Of a stretch of 64,000 nt of DNA, positions 7,428-16,977 are shown in pieces; within the stretch, counting starts at the first letter, position 1; every line of letters begins with the position of its first letter. The notes under the pieces were generated by a model that saw only the letters and a program-made list of their open reading frames with translations, ran no database searches and was not told where the DNA came from. This DNA is from Caproicibacter sp046707225 (GTDB taxonomy: Bacteria > Bacillota > Clostridia > Oscillospirales > Acutalibacteraceae). The DNA is taken from positions 210,683-274,682 of the forward strand of contig NZ_JBJKOP010000032.1 of NCBI RefSeq assembly GCF_046707225.1, written 5' to 3'. Made by a program: the position numbers and the translations under genes.

Positions 7428-9662
7428 GTGCTGAAACTCGTAAAATATTTGAAGCCCTATGTTGCCCTGATTCTCATCGCGGTCATGCTGCTCGGCATTC
7501 AGGTGGTCTGTGATCTTTCCCTGCCGAATTACATGTCCGATATCGTCAATCAGGGAATCCAGCAGGGCGGAATCGTCAACGCGGTCCCGCAGGCAATCCG
7601 CCAAAGTGAAATGGACAAGCTTACTCTGTTCTTAAACGACGACGAGAAAAAAGAAGTGCTTGACGACTATACACTGCTCGACCGATCCGAGCTTTCCGAG
7701 GACGTGTACGCCAAGGACATCAGTCAGTTTCCCGCCCTTGCCAAAGAACCTGTCTATCAACTGAAAACCATCGGCAATGCCGAAAATGGTAAAATCAATT
7801 CAATTATTGGCAGGGCTTTCGTGGCGGCATCGTTCGTCGACAAGCTTGCGGCGCGGGCTGAAAGCGGGCCGGTAAGCCTGGGCGGCACGACAATCCCAAA
7901 GGGGACGGATCTGTACGGTATGCTTCAAAAACTGCCCGATTCACAGCTTGAACCGATGCGGACGCAGATCGATCGGAAAATCAACGCCATGACAGACTCC
8001 GTGATCACCCAGTCGGCCGTTTTATCGGTAAAGTTGGAATATCAGGCGATCGGTATGGACACGGACAAAATCCAAAGCGGAACCATTACCCGAACCGGCT
8101 TGTGGATGCTCTTGTTCGCCCTGCTTTCCGCGGCCTGCACCGTTCTGGTGGAGTTGATCGGCGCGAGGGTTTCGGCCGGCTTTTCGATGGATCTCCGCAG
8201 AAAGGTCTTTACCAAGGTCGAGAACTTCTCCAGCCGAGAATTCGACCGGTTCTCCACCTCATCCCTGATTACCCGCACCACCAACGACGTCACGCAGATC
8301 CAGACGGTGGTTTTCATGGTCATCCGGATGATGATCTATGCGCCGCTGATCGGCGTGGGGGGCGCTGTCATGGCGCTGCAAAAGAGCACCTCCATGTCCT
8401 GGATGATCGCAGTCGCGGTGATTATTCTCGTCGGCATAATCCTCACGCTGTTTTCTTTCTGCCTGCCAAAGTTTGAACTCGTGCAGAAGCTCACCGACAA
8501 GCTGAACCTTGTGACAAGGGAAAGTCTTTCGGGCATGCTGGTCATCCGCGCGTTCAATACGCAGAAGTTTGAGGAAAAGCGCTTCGACGGCGTCAATTCC
8601 GACATTACAAAAACCAATCTGTTTGTCAACCGGGCGATGGCATCTTTAATGCCCGCCCTTACCCTGATCATGAACGGAATGTCCCTGCTGATTGTCTGGG
8701 TGGGCGGGCACCAGATCGCCCAATCCGGTATGCAGGTCGGCGACATGATGGCGTTTATGCAGTACGCCATGCAGATTTTTTCGGCTTTCATCATGATCTC
8801 AGTGCTGTTTATCATGCTTCCGAGAGCTTCCGTCTCGGCACGGCGCATTGCCGAGGTGATCGACACCGACCTTTCCGTCAAAGACCCGAAGCAGCCTGAA
8901 GCGTTCACCGCGTTTCAAAAAGGAACGGTCGAATTCAAAAATGTTCATTTCCGGTATCACGGAGCGGAACGGGATGCTTTGAGCGACATCAGCTTCACTG
9001 CCTTGCCCGGACAGACGACCGCGATCATCGGGTCCGCGGGTTCGGGCAAAACCACCCTTGTCAACCTGGTTCCGCGTTTTTACGATGTGACGGAGGGAGA
9101 AGTCCTGGTGGACGGAATCGACGTGCGCAAAGTTTCGCAGCATGCGCTGCGCGAACGGATCGGGTATGTTCCACAGAAGTCGTCCCTCTTTCAGGGAACG
9201 ATCGAAAGCAATCTGAAATACGCGGATGAGCACGCGTCGGAGGATACTCTTCAAAAAGCCGCTGACATCTCGCAGTCCATGGAGTTTATCGCATCGAAGT
9301 CCGAAGGTTTCGAAACGGGAATTGCCCAGGGCGGCAAAAATGTTTCGGGCGGACAGAGGCAGCGGCTCTCGATCGCCCGCGCTCTTGTGAAAAATCCGGA
9401 GATCCTGATCTTCGACGACAGCTTTTCCGCGCTCGACTTCAAGACGGACTCCCTGGTGCGCAAGGCGCTGAATTCCGAAACCGGAGACAGAACCGTGATT
9501 CTGATTGCCCAGCGAATTTCTTCGATTATGGGAGCAGACCAGATCATCGTACTGGAAGAAGGCCGGATTGCCGGGATAGGCCGGCACGACGAGCTGATGG
9601 AGACCTGTGAAACATACCGGGAGATTGCGCTTTCCCAGCTCTCAAAGGAGGAACTCGCATGA
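7428..9662 (+). CDS. ABC exporter half-transporter, degenerate-site subunit
   Basis: 744-residue multidrug-type half-transporter: six membrane helices followed by an ATPase domain. Between the first two helices lies an unusually long soluble insert (about residues 40-215). The ATPase has Walker A GSAGSGKTT, signature VSGGQRQRLS and Walker B ILIFDDSFSALD, where Asp replaces the catalytic Glu; the switch position is IAQRIS, with Gln in place of His. These two substitutions mark the non-catalytic subunit of heterodimeric exporters such as TM287/288, LmrCD and BmrCD. The start is GTG at 7428 after AGGAGGA. It overlaps the next gene by 4 bp, consistent with stoichiometric translation of the heterodimer. 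Confidence 0.92.
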   Translation: MLKLVKYLKPYVALILIAVMLLGIQVVCDLSLPNYMSDIVNQGIQQGGIVNAVPQAIRQSEMDKLTLFLNDDEKKEVLDDYTLLDRSELSEDVYAKDISQFPALAKEPVYQLKTIGNAENGKINSIIGRAFVAASFVDKLAARAESGPVSLGGTTIPKGTDLYGMLQKLPDSQLEPMRTQIDRKINAMTDSVITQSAVLSVKLEYQAIGMDTDKIQSGTITRTGLWMLLFALLSAACTVLVELIGARVSAGFSMDLRRKVFTKVENFSSREFDRFSTSSLITRTTNDVTQIQTVVFMVIRMMIYAPLIGVGGAVMALQKSTSMSWMIAVAVIILVGIILTLFSFCLPKFELVQKLTDKLNLVTRESLSGMLVIRAFNTQKFEEKRFDGVNSDITKTNLFVNRAMASLMPALTLIMNGMSLLIVWVGGHQIAQSGMQVGDMMAFMQYAMQIFSAFIMISVLFIMLPRASVSARRIAEVIDTDLSVKDPKQPEAFTAFQKGTVEFKNVHFRYHGAERDALSDISFTALPGQTTAIIGSAGSGKTTLVNLVPRFYDVTEGEVLVDGIDVRKVSQHALRERIGYVPQKSSLFQGTIESNLKYADEHASEDTLQKAADISQSMEFIASKSEGFETGIAQGGKNVSGGQRQRLSIARALVKNPEILIFDDSFSALDFKTDSLVRKALNSETGDRTVILIAQRISSIMGADQIIVLEEGRIAGIGRHDELMETCETYREIALSQLSKEELA

Positions 9663-11542
9663 GTGAACAAAAGAGCCGCAAAGAATCAAATTCGACGCCT
9701 TCCCGCGGACCGGGCGGTTTCGGCGGGCACGGCGGACATGGCATGATGATGCCCGGGGAGAAAGCGTCGAATTTCAAGGGGACGATCAGCCGGCTGATTA
9801 AGTATCTTGGGGCCTATAAGCTCCCCATCCTCATTTGCTTTGTCTTTTCCGCCGCAAGCGCCGTCTTTTCCATTGTAGGGCCAAAGATTTTAGGTCAGGC
9901 GACCACCACGCTGTTTGAGGGCGCGATGGGAAAAATTGCGGGCAGCGGCGTGGGAATCGACTTTTCCGCCATCGCGCGGATTCTGATCACACTGGCGCTG
10001 CTTTACGTACTGAGCGCATTGGCCGGATACATTCAAAGCTGGATCATGGCGGGGGTTTCCGTTAAAATCTCCTACCGGTTTCGCAAGGATATCTCGGAAA
10101 AGATCAACCGTCTGCCGCTCAGCTATTTCGACGGAGTCAGCCAGGGCGAGGTGCTCTCACGGGTCACAAACGATGTGGATACGGTCAACCAGACCCTGAA
10201 CCAGAATATTTCCCAGATGATCTCCTCCGTCACAACGCTGGTCGGCGTGCTGGTGATGATGCTGACCATCAGCTGGCTGATGACGCTCGTAACGCTGCTG
10301 ATCATTCCGCTGTCATTGATTCTTGTGACGGCTGTGGCAAAATTTTCGCAGAAATACTTCGCTCAGCAGCAGAATTACCTTGGCCATGTCAACGGGCACA
10401 TTGAGGAAATGTACGGCGGACATCTGGTGATGAAAGCTTTCAACGGGGAGGAGAAAAGCGTTGAGAAATTCGATAAACTGAACAGGGTGCTCTATGACTC
10501 GGCGTGGAAGTCCCAGTTTTTGTCCGGACTGATGATGCCCGCCATGAACTTTATCGGCAACCTTGGTTTCGTCGCGATGTGCATCCTCGGCGGTTGGCTG
10601 GCTGTGAAAAAGGCCATTACGGTCGGAGATATTCAGGCGTTTGTCCAGTATGTCAAATCATTCACCCAGCCGCTGGCACAGGTGGCGGGTATTTCCAACA
10701 CGATTCAGCAAACCGCCGCCGCAGCCGAACGGGTCTTCGAATTCCTGGATGAAAAAGAGGAAAGCCCCGATGCCGGACATGCGGACATTGCGCAGCCTCC
10801 GGCAGATCAGGTGGAATTTAAGAATGTGCGTTTCGGCTATTCCCCAGACAAAATCATCATCAATGATTTTTCGGCGTCGGTGAAGCCGGGCCAGAAGGTC
10901 GCCATTGTCGGCCCGACGGGCGCAGGGAAAACCACCATCGTGAAACTGCTGATGCGGTTTTATGAGCTGAACGGCGGTTCCATCCGAATCGACGGTCATG
11001 ACAGCCGGGATTTCACCCGGGAAGAACTGCGCTCAAAATTCGGCATGGTGCTGCAGGACACCTGGCTTTACAACGGCACAATCCTGGAAAACATCCGTTA
11101 CGGGCGGCTCGACGCCACCGATGAGGAAGTGATGGAAGCGGCAAAGGCCGCGCACTGTGACAACTTCATCCGAGCGCTGCCGGACGGATACAATATGATC
11201 CTTGACGAAGAAGCCTCCAACATTTCGCAAGGGCAGAAGCAGCTGCTGACCATCGCCCGGGCAATCCTCGCCGACCCGAAAATATTGATTCTCGACGAAG
11301 CGACAAGCTCGGTCGATACGCGCACCGAGGTGCTGATTCAAAAAGCCATGGACCGTCTGATGAAAGGACGCACGAGTTTTGTCATAGCCCACCGTCTTTC
11401 CACCATCCGCGATGCGGACCTGATTCTTGTGATGAACGACGGGGACATTGTGGAGCAGGGCAGGCATGAGGAACTGCTCAAGCAGGGCGGCTTCTACGCA
11501 AACCTGTACAACTCCCAGTTTGAAATGGCGCAGGCCGGGTAA
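9659..11542 (+). CDS. ABC exporter half-transporter, catalytic subunit
   Basis: 627-residue partner of the preceding half-transporter. After a Gly/His-rich cytoplasmic leader (residues 1-40) come six membrane helices and an ATPase domain. Here Walker A (GPTGAGKTT), Walker B (ILILDEATSSVD) and the switch histidine (IAHRLS) are canonical, but the signature is ISQGQKQLL rather than LSGGQ. The pair therefore has one competent ATP site, built from this subunit's Walker motifs and the partner's VSGGQ, and one degenerate site. The ATG overlaps the previous stop (ATGA, 9659-9662). A terminator follows. Substrate unknown; family members export drugs, peptides or lipids. Confidence 0.92.
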   Translation: MSEQKSRKESNSTPSRGPGGFGGHGGHGMMMPGEKASNFKGTISRLIKYLGAYKLPILICFVFSAASAVFSIVGPKILGQATTTLFEGAMGKIAGSGVGIDFSAIARILITLALLYVLSALAGYIQSWIMAGVSVKISYRFRKDISEKINRLPLSYFDGVSQGEVLSRVTNDVDTVNQTLNQNISQMISSVTTLVGVLVMMLTISWLMTLVTLLIIPLSLILVTAVAKFSQKYFAQQQNYLGHVNGHIEEMYGGHLVMKAFNGEEKSVEKFDKLNRVLYDSAWKSQFLSGLMMPAMNFIGNLGFVAMCILGGWLAVKKAITVGDIQAFVQYVKSFTQPLAQVAGISNTIQQTAAAAERVFEFLDEKEESPDAGHADIAQPPADQVEFKNVRFGYSPDKIIINDFSASVKPGQKVAIVGPTGAGKTTIVKLLMRFYELNGGSIRIDGHDSRDFTREELRSKFGMVLQDTWLYNGTILENIRYGRLDATDEEVMEAAKAAHCDNFIRALPDGYNMILDEEASNISQGQKQLLTIARAILADPKILILDEATSSVDTRTEVLIQKAMDRLMKGRTSFVIAHRLSTIRDADLILVMNDGDIVEQGRHEELLKQGGFYANLYNSQFEMAQAG

Positions 11543-11563
11543 CTGAAATGGCTGCCCGGAGCG

Positions 11564-11602
11564 CAAAAGGCCGGTTCCCGCTTCTGCGGAACCGGCCTTT
11601 TG
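11564..11602. terminator. Terminator between converging ABC exporter and yesM-like genes
   Basis: A 15-bp perfect inverted repeat, CAAAAGGCCGGTTCC at 11564-11578 and its complement at 11588-11602, with a 9-nt loop. The stem ends in TTTT on either strand, so it can serve both converging genes. Confidence 0.8.
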
Positions 11603-11689
11603 CAGTCGGCGGCGGCGCCCCCAATCCCTTGACTTCACAATAAATTGCGCGGCTGCGCGTCCAAAATTTACTCATTTTTACGTGTCGTT

Positions 11690-13444
11690 TCAATGGTCCC
11701 CAATTTCCTGACGGAAGAAATCTACGTTAGGCAAGGCTGCCCGTGTCGGAATCCGCAGGATGACGGTGGTTCCTTCGTTCACGGTGCTTGTAAAAGACAG
11801 GCCGAATTCTCTCCCGAAGTAGAGCTGTATCCGGCGCTGGATGTTTTGCAGGCCGTAACCGCTGCTTTCGGTAGTCAGAATATTCTGAAGTTTGGCTGGT
11901 GAAATTCCGCAGCCGTTGTCTTCCACGACAAACCGTATTTTTCCGTCTTCCAGCTCCGCGGAGATTTTGAGCAGTCCCCGGCCGGGGACAACACGATGGT
12001 CTATCCCATGAACAATGGAATTTTCAACCAGCGGCTGCAAAATCAGGTTGGGCATTTTATAACCGCGGACGGCAGGGTCGAATCTTTCCTCGAATTGGAA
12101 GGAATGGCTGTGCATCATTTCCTGAATTTTAATATAGGAAACCGTGTTTTCCCACTCGTCCTCTACGGATATTTCCGGATTGCCCCGGTTTAGCGTCGTA
12201 CGGTAGAATGTGGAAAGCAGCTGCGCCATTTCACTGATTTCATCCTGACCTGACAAAATGGCCTTGCTGTTGATGAGGGAGAGGCTGTTATAAAAGAAAT
12301 GGGGGTTTATCTGCGCCTGAAGGGCTTTTATTTCATATTCCTGCTTTTCGGTTTTCGCTTTGTAAACCTCGTTTACCAGTTGCTGAAGTTTTTCTACCAT
12401 CGTATGGAATTGCCTCGACAGCACGCCGATTTCATCCTGCCCGAATTCGCTTGGAGGCAGGTCGATAAAAAGACCGTTCCGTTCGATGGACTGCATATTG
12501 CGCGTCAGGGTTTCCAAAGGGCGGACAATCACGAACGAAAGAAAATGAGTAAGCAGATGAAGCATGACGGTGCAGCCTATGACAACCAGCAGAACGGTCA
12601 GCAAAATCGGCCATGTATTGTCTCTGACCGTATTCAACGGGCGGACGATGTATAAGCTCCATCCTTCCTTGGGCAAATTCTGCCGGATTCCGATATAATT
12701 TTGCCGCAGACCGTCTCCTTTTAAGCGGGCCGCGATTTGGCCGTCGGGGATTATCAGGTCTTTTCTGCCGAAGTCCTGATACGCGTAGAGAACCGTGTTG
12801 CCGTCCAGCAGAAACACTCCGAAATTATGGGTGAACAGCGTGTCCAGCTGTGAGTAAACCTTGTTGTAATCCAGCTTGATCGAAAGATAGTTTTTGCGTT
12901 TTTGATGGGCCGAATAAATCGGACAGAAAAGATATGCCGCCTGATTCTCCCTGGAAATATAAAAAGTTGGTTTTGTCGCGTGCGCAGCGGTTGAGTACCA
13001 TGGCATTTTTTTTGCTTCATTGATTGTCTGAACGGCGTCTCCGTGCGGGTTTAGGTTCGAAGAAGTATAGAGCGTTTCGGAAAGGACATCCCCGTTCAGC
13101 AATGGAATGGTTGCAAACAGCGGGTCCACAATGTCGCGGTAAGTAAGATACATCTCATAATTATTTGAATAGGTGCGGCTTACAGCCTGACCGATGCTGT
13201 CGTTCCATGCGATATTGGAAATCATATTCCGGTATGTGTCAAACCTGTTTTGCAAAACCAGGGCGGCTTGTTCCACTGTCTCCGATTCGGCTTGCTTTTC
13301 CCGGTTTATTAAAAGAGTCTGGATCTGCCCGTAACAGAATATGCCCAGAGCAAGAACAGGGAATAGACCGGCGCCGATGCACACCAAAGACACTTTTTGA
13401 CGGAAATTAATGTTTCGGTACCATCTTAAAATTGATTTTCGCAT
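11690..13444 (-). CDS. Sensor histidine kinase, YesM/LytS class
   Basis: 584-residue membrane sensor kinase. A first helix (about residues 13-36) and a second (about 283-308) bracket a long extracellular Cache-like sensor region, followed by a HAMP segment, the His_kinase domain with phosphoacceptor QINPHFFYNSL near residue 380, and an HATPase_c domain (LQPLVENSIVHG, VEDNGCGI, GYGLQNIQ). This order defines the YesM class that partners AraC-type response regulators in carbohydrate sensing. The ATG at 13444 has AGGAGC upstream, 11 bp after the regulator's stop. It is cotranscribed with the regulator and divergent from the sugar-uptake operon that the pair presumably controls; the ligand is probably the oligosaccharide or its binding-protein complex. 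Confidence 0.9.
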   Translation of the reverse strand: MRKSILRWYRNINFRQKVSLVCIGAGLFPVLALGIFCYGQIQTLLINREKQAESETVEQAALVLQNRFDTYRNMISNIAWNDSIGQAVSRTYSNNYEMYLTYRDIVDPLFATIPLLNGDVLSETLYTSSNLNPHGDAVQTINEAKKMPWYSTAAHATKPTFYISRENQAAYLFCPIYSAHQKRKNYLSIKLDYNKVYSQLDTLFTHNFGVFLLDGNTVLYAYQDFGRKDLIIPDGQIAARLKGDGLRQNYIGIRQNLPKEGWSLYIVRPLNTVRDNTWPILLTVLLVVIGCTVMLHLLTHFLSFVIVRPLETLTRNMQSIERNGLFIDLPPSEFGQDEIGVLSRQFHTMVEKLQQLVNEVYKAKTEKQEYEIKALQAQINPHFFYNSLSLINSKAILSGQDEISEMAQLLSTFYRTTLNRGNPEISVEDEWENTVSYIKIQEMMHSHSFQFEERFDPAVRGYKMPNLILQPLVENSIVHGIDHRVVPGRGLLKISAELEDGKIRFVVEDNGCGISPAKLQNILTTESSGYGLQNIQRRIQLYFGREFGLSFTSTVNEGTTVILRIPTRAALPNVDFFRQEIGDH

Positions 13445-13455
13445 AGGCGCTGCTC

Positions 13456-14976
13456 CTAATGCGATGTCCGGAAGGATTCCGGAGTCTGACCGAAGGTTTC
13501 TCGGAAGCTTCTGCAAAAATAGGAGAAATTGGAATACCCCACGTCTCTGCAAATATCCTGAATTTTCTGGTTCGTATTTAACACGCGCTCTTTTGCCTGT
13601 TCCATTCGCAAGGTTTTGACGTACTTGTTGATTCCGCAGCCGGTCTTTCGGATGAACAGGTCACTCAGATATCGGGGTGAAAGGTAGACCTGTTCGGCCA
13701 GCCGGGTCAGGTTCAGCTCCTCTCCGTAATGGTTTTGGATATACTGCTTGACAATGCAGATCACATGCTCGGCGGAATCCTGTTCGACTTCAAGGTTCTG
13801 CAGAACCCTGGCAAGCGTATCCGAGATAAGGACCCTGATCTCGTCATAATACTGGCATCGATAAATCTTCTCAACCATCCCCTGCAGCTCGTCTTTCCCG
13901 GCGGACGAAGCCTTGCATAGGGTTTGTGCGAGTCTGGAGAAAATATAGCACACACTGATATGGGACTGCTTCTGTTTTTGCTGATATTTCTCCAAAAGCA
14001 GGTTTACGCTTTTTTGCAGGCTGTATCCGTCCCTGCATTCGATGGCGTCCGCAGCGGCTTGGAGAAGGGCGTCGTCATCCTCAAGGTTTTCCCGATCGTT
14101 CGGGCTTTCGTCCGGGATGGGGTAGATATAGCGGTTCATAAAAAAGAAACGGTCGTCCAGCGCCTGCTCCGCCTTTGAGAACGCGGCCGCAATGGAATCG
14201 GCGCCGGAAAACGGGCTGCTGACGGAAAGGTAACAGCTCTTTGCAAAAACGGATGAGAACCGCTCCTGCAGTGATTGGGCTATGTAAACGACAGACCGAT
14301 GGAGGGTTTCTTCCTTCTGTAGGAAGATCACGCTTTGGTTTGGATTCAGGTTCAAAAAGTGAAAAGGCTGTTCCCCGAACACCTCGCCGGCTGTCTTTTC
14401 AAATTGATTCTGCGGGAACCAGCCGAAAACCGGGTCGTCAAACTGCAGCAGAAACAGCCTATTGTACTTCTCCAGAAAATCGAGGTCTTCTTTTCCGTAT
14501 TTCCTGTAAAGCAGCTCGGCCCTGGTTCCGTACAACAGGCCGGAAAGGATATAGTTTTGCAGGTAAACGGAGGCAAGGCGCTCCTGCCTGACGGTACGGG
14601 CCTGAGCGTCCAGCCTTTGAATTGTTTTCATCATAATTTTTTTCAGTTCTTCCGGATGAATGGGCTTAAGAATGTAGTCGACGGCGCCCAGCGAGAGCGC
14701 TTTTTTGACATAGGGAAAGTCGTTGTAGCCGCTGAAAAATATGATTTGAAGATCGGGATACATTTCCTGCGCGCGTGACGCGAGGTCCGTCCCCGGCAGA
14801 AAGGGCATGCGAACATCCGTAAAGAGAATGTCCGCCTTCTTTTTCCGGAGCATTTCAAGAGCCTCGCGTCCGTTTTCCGCTTCATCTATCGACAACTGGA
14901 AATGAAATTTTTCGAGTAAAAAAGCTATTGTTTTTCGTTCATCCTTTTCGTCGTCCGTAATCAAAATCCGGTACAT
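13456..14976 (-). CDS. Response regulator with AraC-type DNA-binding domain (YesN class)
   Basis: 506 residues. The N-terminal receiver domain (about 1-120) has the acidic pair DD at residues 8-9, phospho-acceptor Asp54 in LFTDVRMPF and the conserved Lys in DYILKP. A middle region of about 270 residues has no recognised motif. The C-terminal 100 residues form an AraC double helix-turn-helix (LTRLAEQVYLSPRYLSDLF, then IQDICRDVGYSNFSYFCRSF). It is the cognate partner of the YesM-type kinase encoded 11 bp downstream and probably activates the divergent binding-protein/permease operon. A candidate minus-strand promoter has -35 TTGAAC at 15047-15052. Confidence 0.92.
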   Translation of the reverse strand: MYRILITDDEKDERKTIAFLLEKFHFQLSIDEAENGREALEMLRKKKADILFTDVRMPFLPGTDLASRAQEMYPDLQIIFFSGYNDFPYVKKALSLGAVDYILKPIHPEELKKIMMKTIQRLDAQARTVRQERLASVYLQNYILSGLLYGTRAELLYRKYGKEDLDFLEKYNRLFLLQFDDPVFGWFPQNQFEKTAGEVFGEQPFHFLNLNPNQSVIFLQKEETLHRSVVYIAQSLQERFSSVFAKSCYLSVSSPFSGADSIAAAFSKAEQALDDRFFFMNRYIYPIPDESPNDRENLEDDDALLQAAADAIECRDGYSLQKSVNLLLEKYQQKQKQSHISVCYIFSRLAQTLCKASSAGKDELQGMVEKIYRCQYYDEIRVLISDTLARVLQNLEVEQDSAEHVICIVKQYIQNHYGEELNLTRLAEQVYLSPRYLSDLFIRKTGCGINKYVKTLRMEQAKERVLNTNQKIQDICRDVGYSNFSYFCRSFRETFGQTPESFRTSH

Positions 14977-15100
14977 GAAAAAGACTCCTTTCCCTTAAAA
15001 TTTATCACAAGTGTTACGGAATGTATAGTATATAGACAAAAAAAACGTTCAAAATAAGAAAAATCAGGAGAATAGTACAAAAAACCGGATTCTTTATCAT

Positions 15101-15142
15101 TTACAGTACGAGCTCTGTGAGAATATACTGAAAGCGTTGTAA
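15101..15142 (+). promoter_or_regulatory. Promoter with overlapping cre-like site for the sugar-uptake operon
   Basis: TTACAG (15101-15106), 17-bp spacer, TATACT (15124-15129). The sequence TGAAAGCGTTGTAA at 15129-15142 matches 12 of 14 positions of the CcpA cre consensus TGAAAGCGYTTWCA and begins at the last base of the -10, over the expected start point. CcpA binding there should block initiation when preferred sugars are present. The match is by eye. Confidence 0.65.
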
Positions 15143-15205
15143 CCGCCCCACCGCCGCAGGAAAGACGTGGGGAACTTACGAAATTTTTAGAGGAGGTTTT
15201 GGTTC

Positions 15206-16921
15206 ATGAAAAGAATCCAGCATGCAAAACGCGCCGTTGCGCTTGTATTGTCAGCGGCTTTACTGGTCGGCGCTTCCGCGTGCGCAAAGACCAATACGCA
15301 GAACCAGAGTACCGCGCCGGCGGCGGTTTCCAAATCGACGGATCCGCTGGCGAAGTACTCCCAGCCGGTCGTGATCAACACAGGGCGCCAGACGGCGACA
15401 AACCCGCGCTTTCCCAAGGGGGATACCTACGAAAACAATGCGTACACACGTTTTCTGAAGCAAAAGCTGAACATAACGATAAAAGACGCGTTTGAAGCGA
15501 ACGGCGCGGACTACGACCGTCAGGTCTCGCTTGCCATGGCCGGAAACAGTCTGCCGGATATGATGCTGGTCGACAATCACAGCGACCTTCAGGAAATGGT
15601 AGACAACGATCAGATTATGGATCTTACCGACGTCTATAACCAATACGCCAGCGACAAGATTAAAGAATACTACAATTCCTACAAGGATGTTTATCAGGGG
15701 GGCGCTTTCGGAAAATGCACGTTTGACGGAAAGATCATGGCGATGCCGGATGTGGGCGGAGACGCGGGCTCCAACGTCGCGTGGATTCGCCAGGACTGGC
15801 TTGATCAGCTTGGCATCAAGGTTGACCCGGACGGCGACGGGTGCATTACTCCGGATGAACTGAAAAATGTAGCCAAACAGTTTCTTGCAGAGGATCCCGG
15901 CAAAACCGGGAAGCCCGTCGGCATCCCCGTGCAGCCGACTCCGACCGACGGCAGCAACGACGGCGGTTCCTTTACGCTGACCGGCATCGCGAATGCGTAC
16001 GGCGCTTTTCCAAAGCATTGGGTGAAAGACGCGAACGGAAAAGTGGAATACGGTTCCGTTCAGAATGAGACGAAAGAATTCCTTACCGCCATGGCGGGCT
16101 GGTTCAAGGAGGGAATCCTGGATCCGCAGACCGGCACGCGCACCTGGAACGACTGCCAGAGCCTTTTGGTAAACGGCCAGACCGGAATTGCGTTCGGCCA
16201 GTGGCACATGCCGGACTGGTGCTTCAACCTGGTAAAGGAAAAAGATCCGAACGCGGAGTTCCGGTGCTATGCCATTGCGGACAAAAACGGAAAAGTAAAT
16301 TACATGCACGTGGCGCCGAGCGAAAAATACCTGGTCGTACGCAAAGGATATCAGCATCCGGAAGCCGTCATCAGAGTCCTGAATCTGTTTTACGACGCGT
16401 TAAACGGAAAAGACGCCTCGACCGTCATGCCCAATATCAACGAGGCGATGAAGATGGATAACGCCACCAAACCGGTGAATATGGAAATTCTGGACTCCGA
16501 ACTGAATCTGAACAGCTACAAGCAGATTTCGGCAGCCGTAAAGGATCCTTCCAAGCTTAAGGACATCGATATGTCGGAGGACAAGATGATTGTCGGCGAG
16601 ATCAACGAATACAACAAGGATCCCAAGTCCGCGTCGGTGGAAGACTGGTCACACGACACTTCCCGCTTGTTCGGCTTAGGTCTCTATTATAAGCTTACCG
16701 AAAAGAATTTGTTTGACTGGAGAATGCCCGGATTTACGGGTACGACCGATTCGATGGAATCCATGTGGACAAATCTGGATAAACAGGAGAACGAAGCGAC
16801 CATAAAAATTATAACCGGCGCGGTCCCGCCGAGCTATTTCAATACGTTCGTAAAGAACTGGAAGTCGCAGGGCGGCGACCAGATTACAAGCGAAATCGAG
16901 TCTCAAAATGCCGGCAATTAG
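15206..16921 (+). CDS. Extracellular solute-binding lipoprotein, LplA-like (sugar ABC importer)
   Basis: 571 residues. A signal peptide with a lipobox ending in Cys (about residue 26, GASAC) indicates lipid anchoring on the outer face of the membrane. The size, the YDRQVSLAMAGNSLPDMM region and the lack of an ATPase neighbour fit the large LplA/YtcQ binding-protein family for oligosaccharides. Residues 208-219 read DPDGDGCITPDE, a textbook EF-hand calcium loop; a comparable calcium site is known in the alginate-binding AlgQ proteins. The ATG at 15206 follows AGAGGAGG. It is first of four genes, with two permeases and a GH13 enzyme after it. Confidence 0.9.
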   Translation: MKRIQHAKRAVALVLSAALLVGASACAKTNTQNQSTAPAAVSKSTDPLAKYSQPVVINTGRQTATNPRFPKGDTYENNAYTRFLKQKLNITIKDAFEANGADYDRQVSLAMAGNSLPDMMLVDNHSDLQEMVDNDQIMDLTDVYNQYASDKIKEYYNSYKDVYQGGAFGKCTFDGKIMAMPDVGGDAGSNVAWIRQDWLDQLGIKVDPDGDGCITPDELKNVAKQFLAEDPGKTGKPVGIPVQPTPTDGSNDGGSFTLTGIANAYGAFPKHWVKDANGKVEYGSVQNETKEFLTAMAGWFKEGILDPQTGTRTWNDCQSLLVNGQTGIAFGQWHMPDWCFNLVKEKDPNAEFRCYAIADKNGKVNYMHVAPSEKYLVVRKGYQHPEAVIRVLNLFYDALNGKDASTVMPNINEAMKMDNATKPVNMEILDSELNLNSYKQISAAVKDPSKLKDIDMSEDKMIVGEINEYNKDPKSASVEDWSHDTSRLFGLGLYYKLTEKNLFDWRMPGFTGTTDSMESMWTNLDKQENEATIKIITGAVPPSYFNTFVKNWKSQGGDQITSEIESQNAGN

Positions 16922-16930
16922 AAAAGAAAT

Positions 16931-16956
16931 GGGGCTGTGTCGCCGAACACAGCCCC
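16931..16956 (+). terminator. Intra-operon hairpin after the solute-binding protein gene
   Basis: GGGGCTGTGT (16931-16940) pairs with ACACAGCCCC (16947-16956) around a 6-nt loop, followed by only a short T-rich tract. Placed between binding protein and permease genes, it likely attenuates read-through or protects the upstream mRNA, giving more binding protein than permease. Confidence 0.6.
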
Positions 16957-16977
16957 GCTTTATCAAGGAGGATTCCC

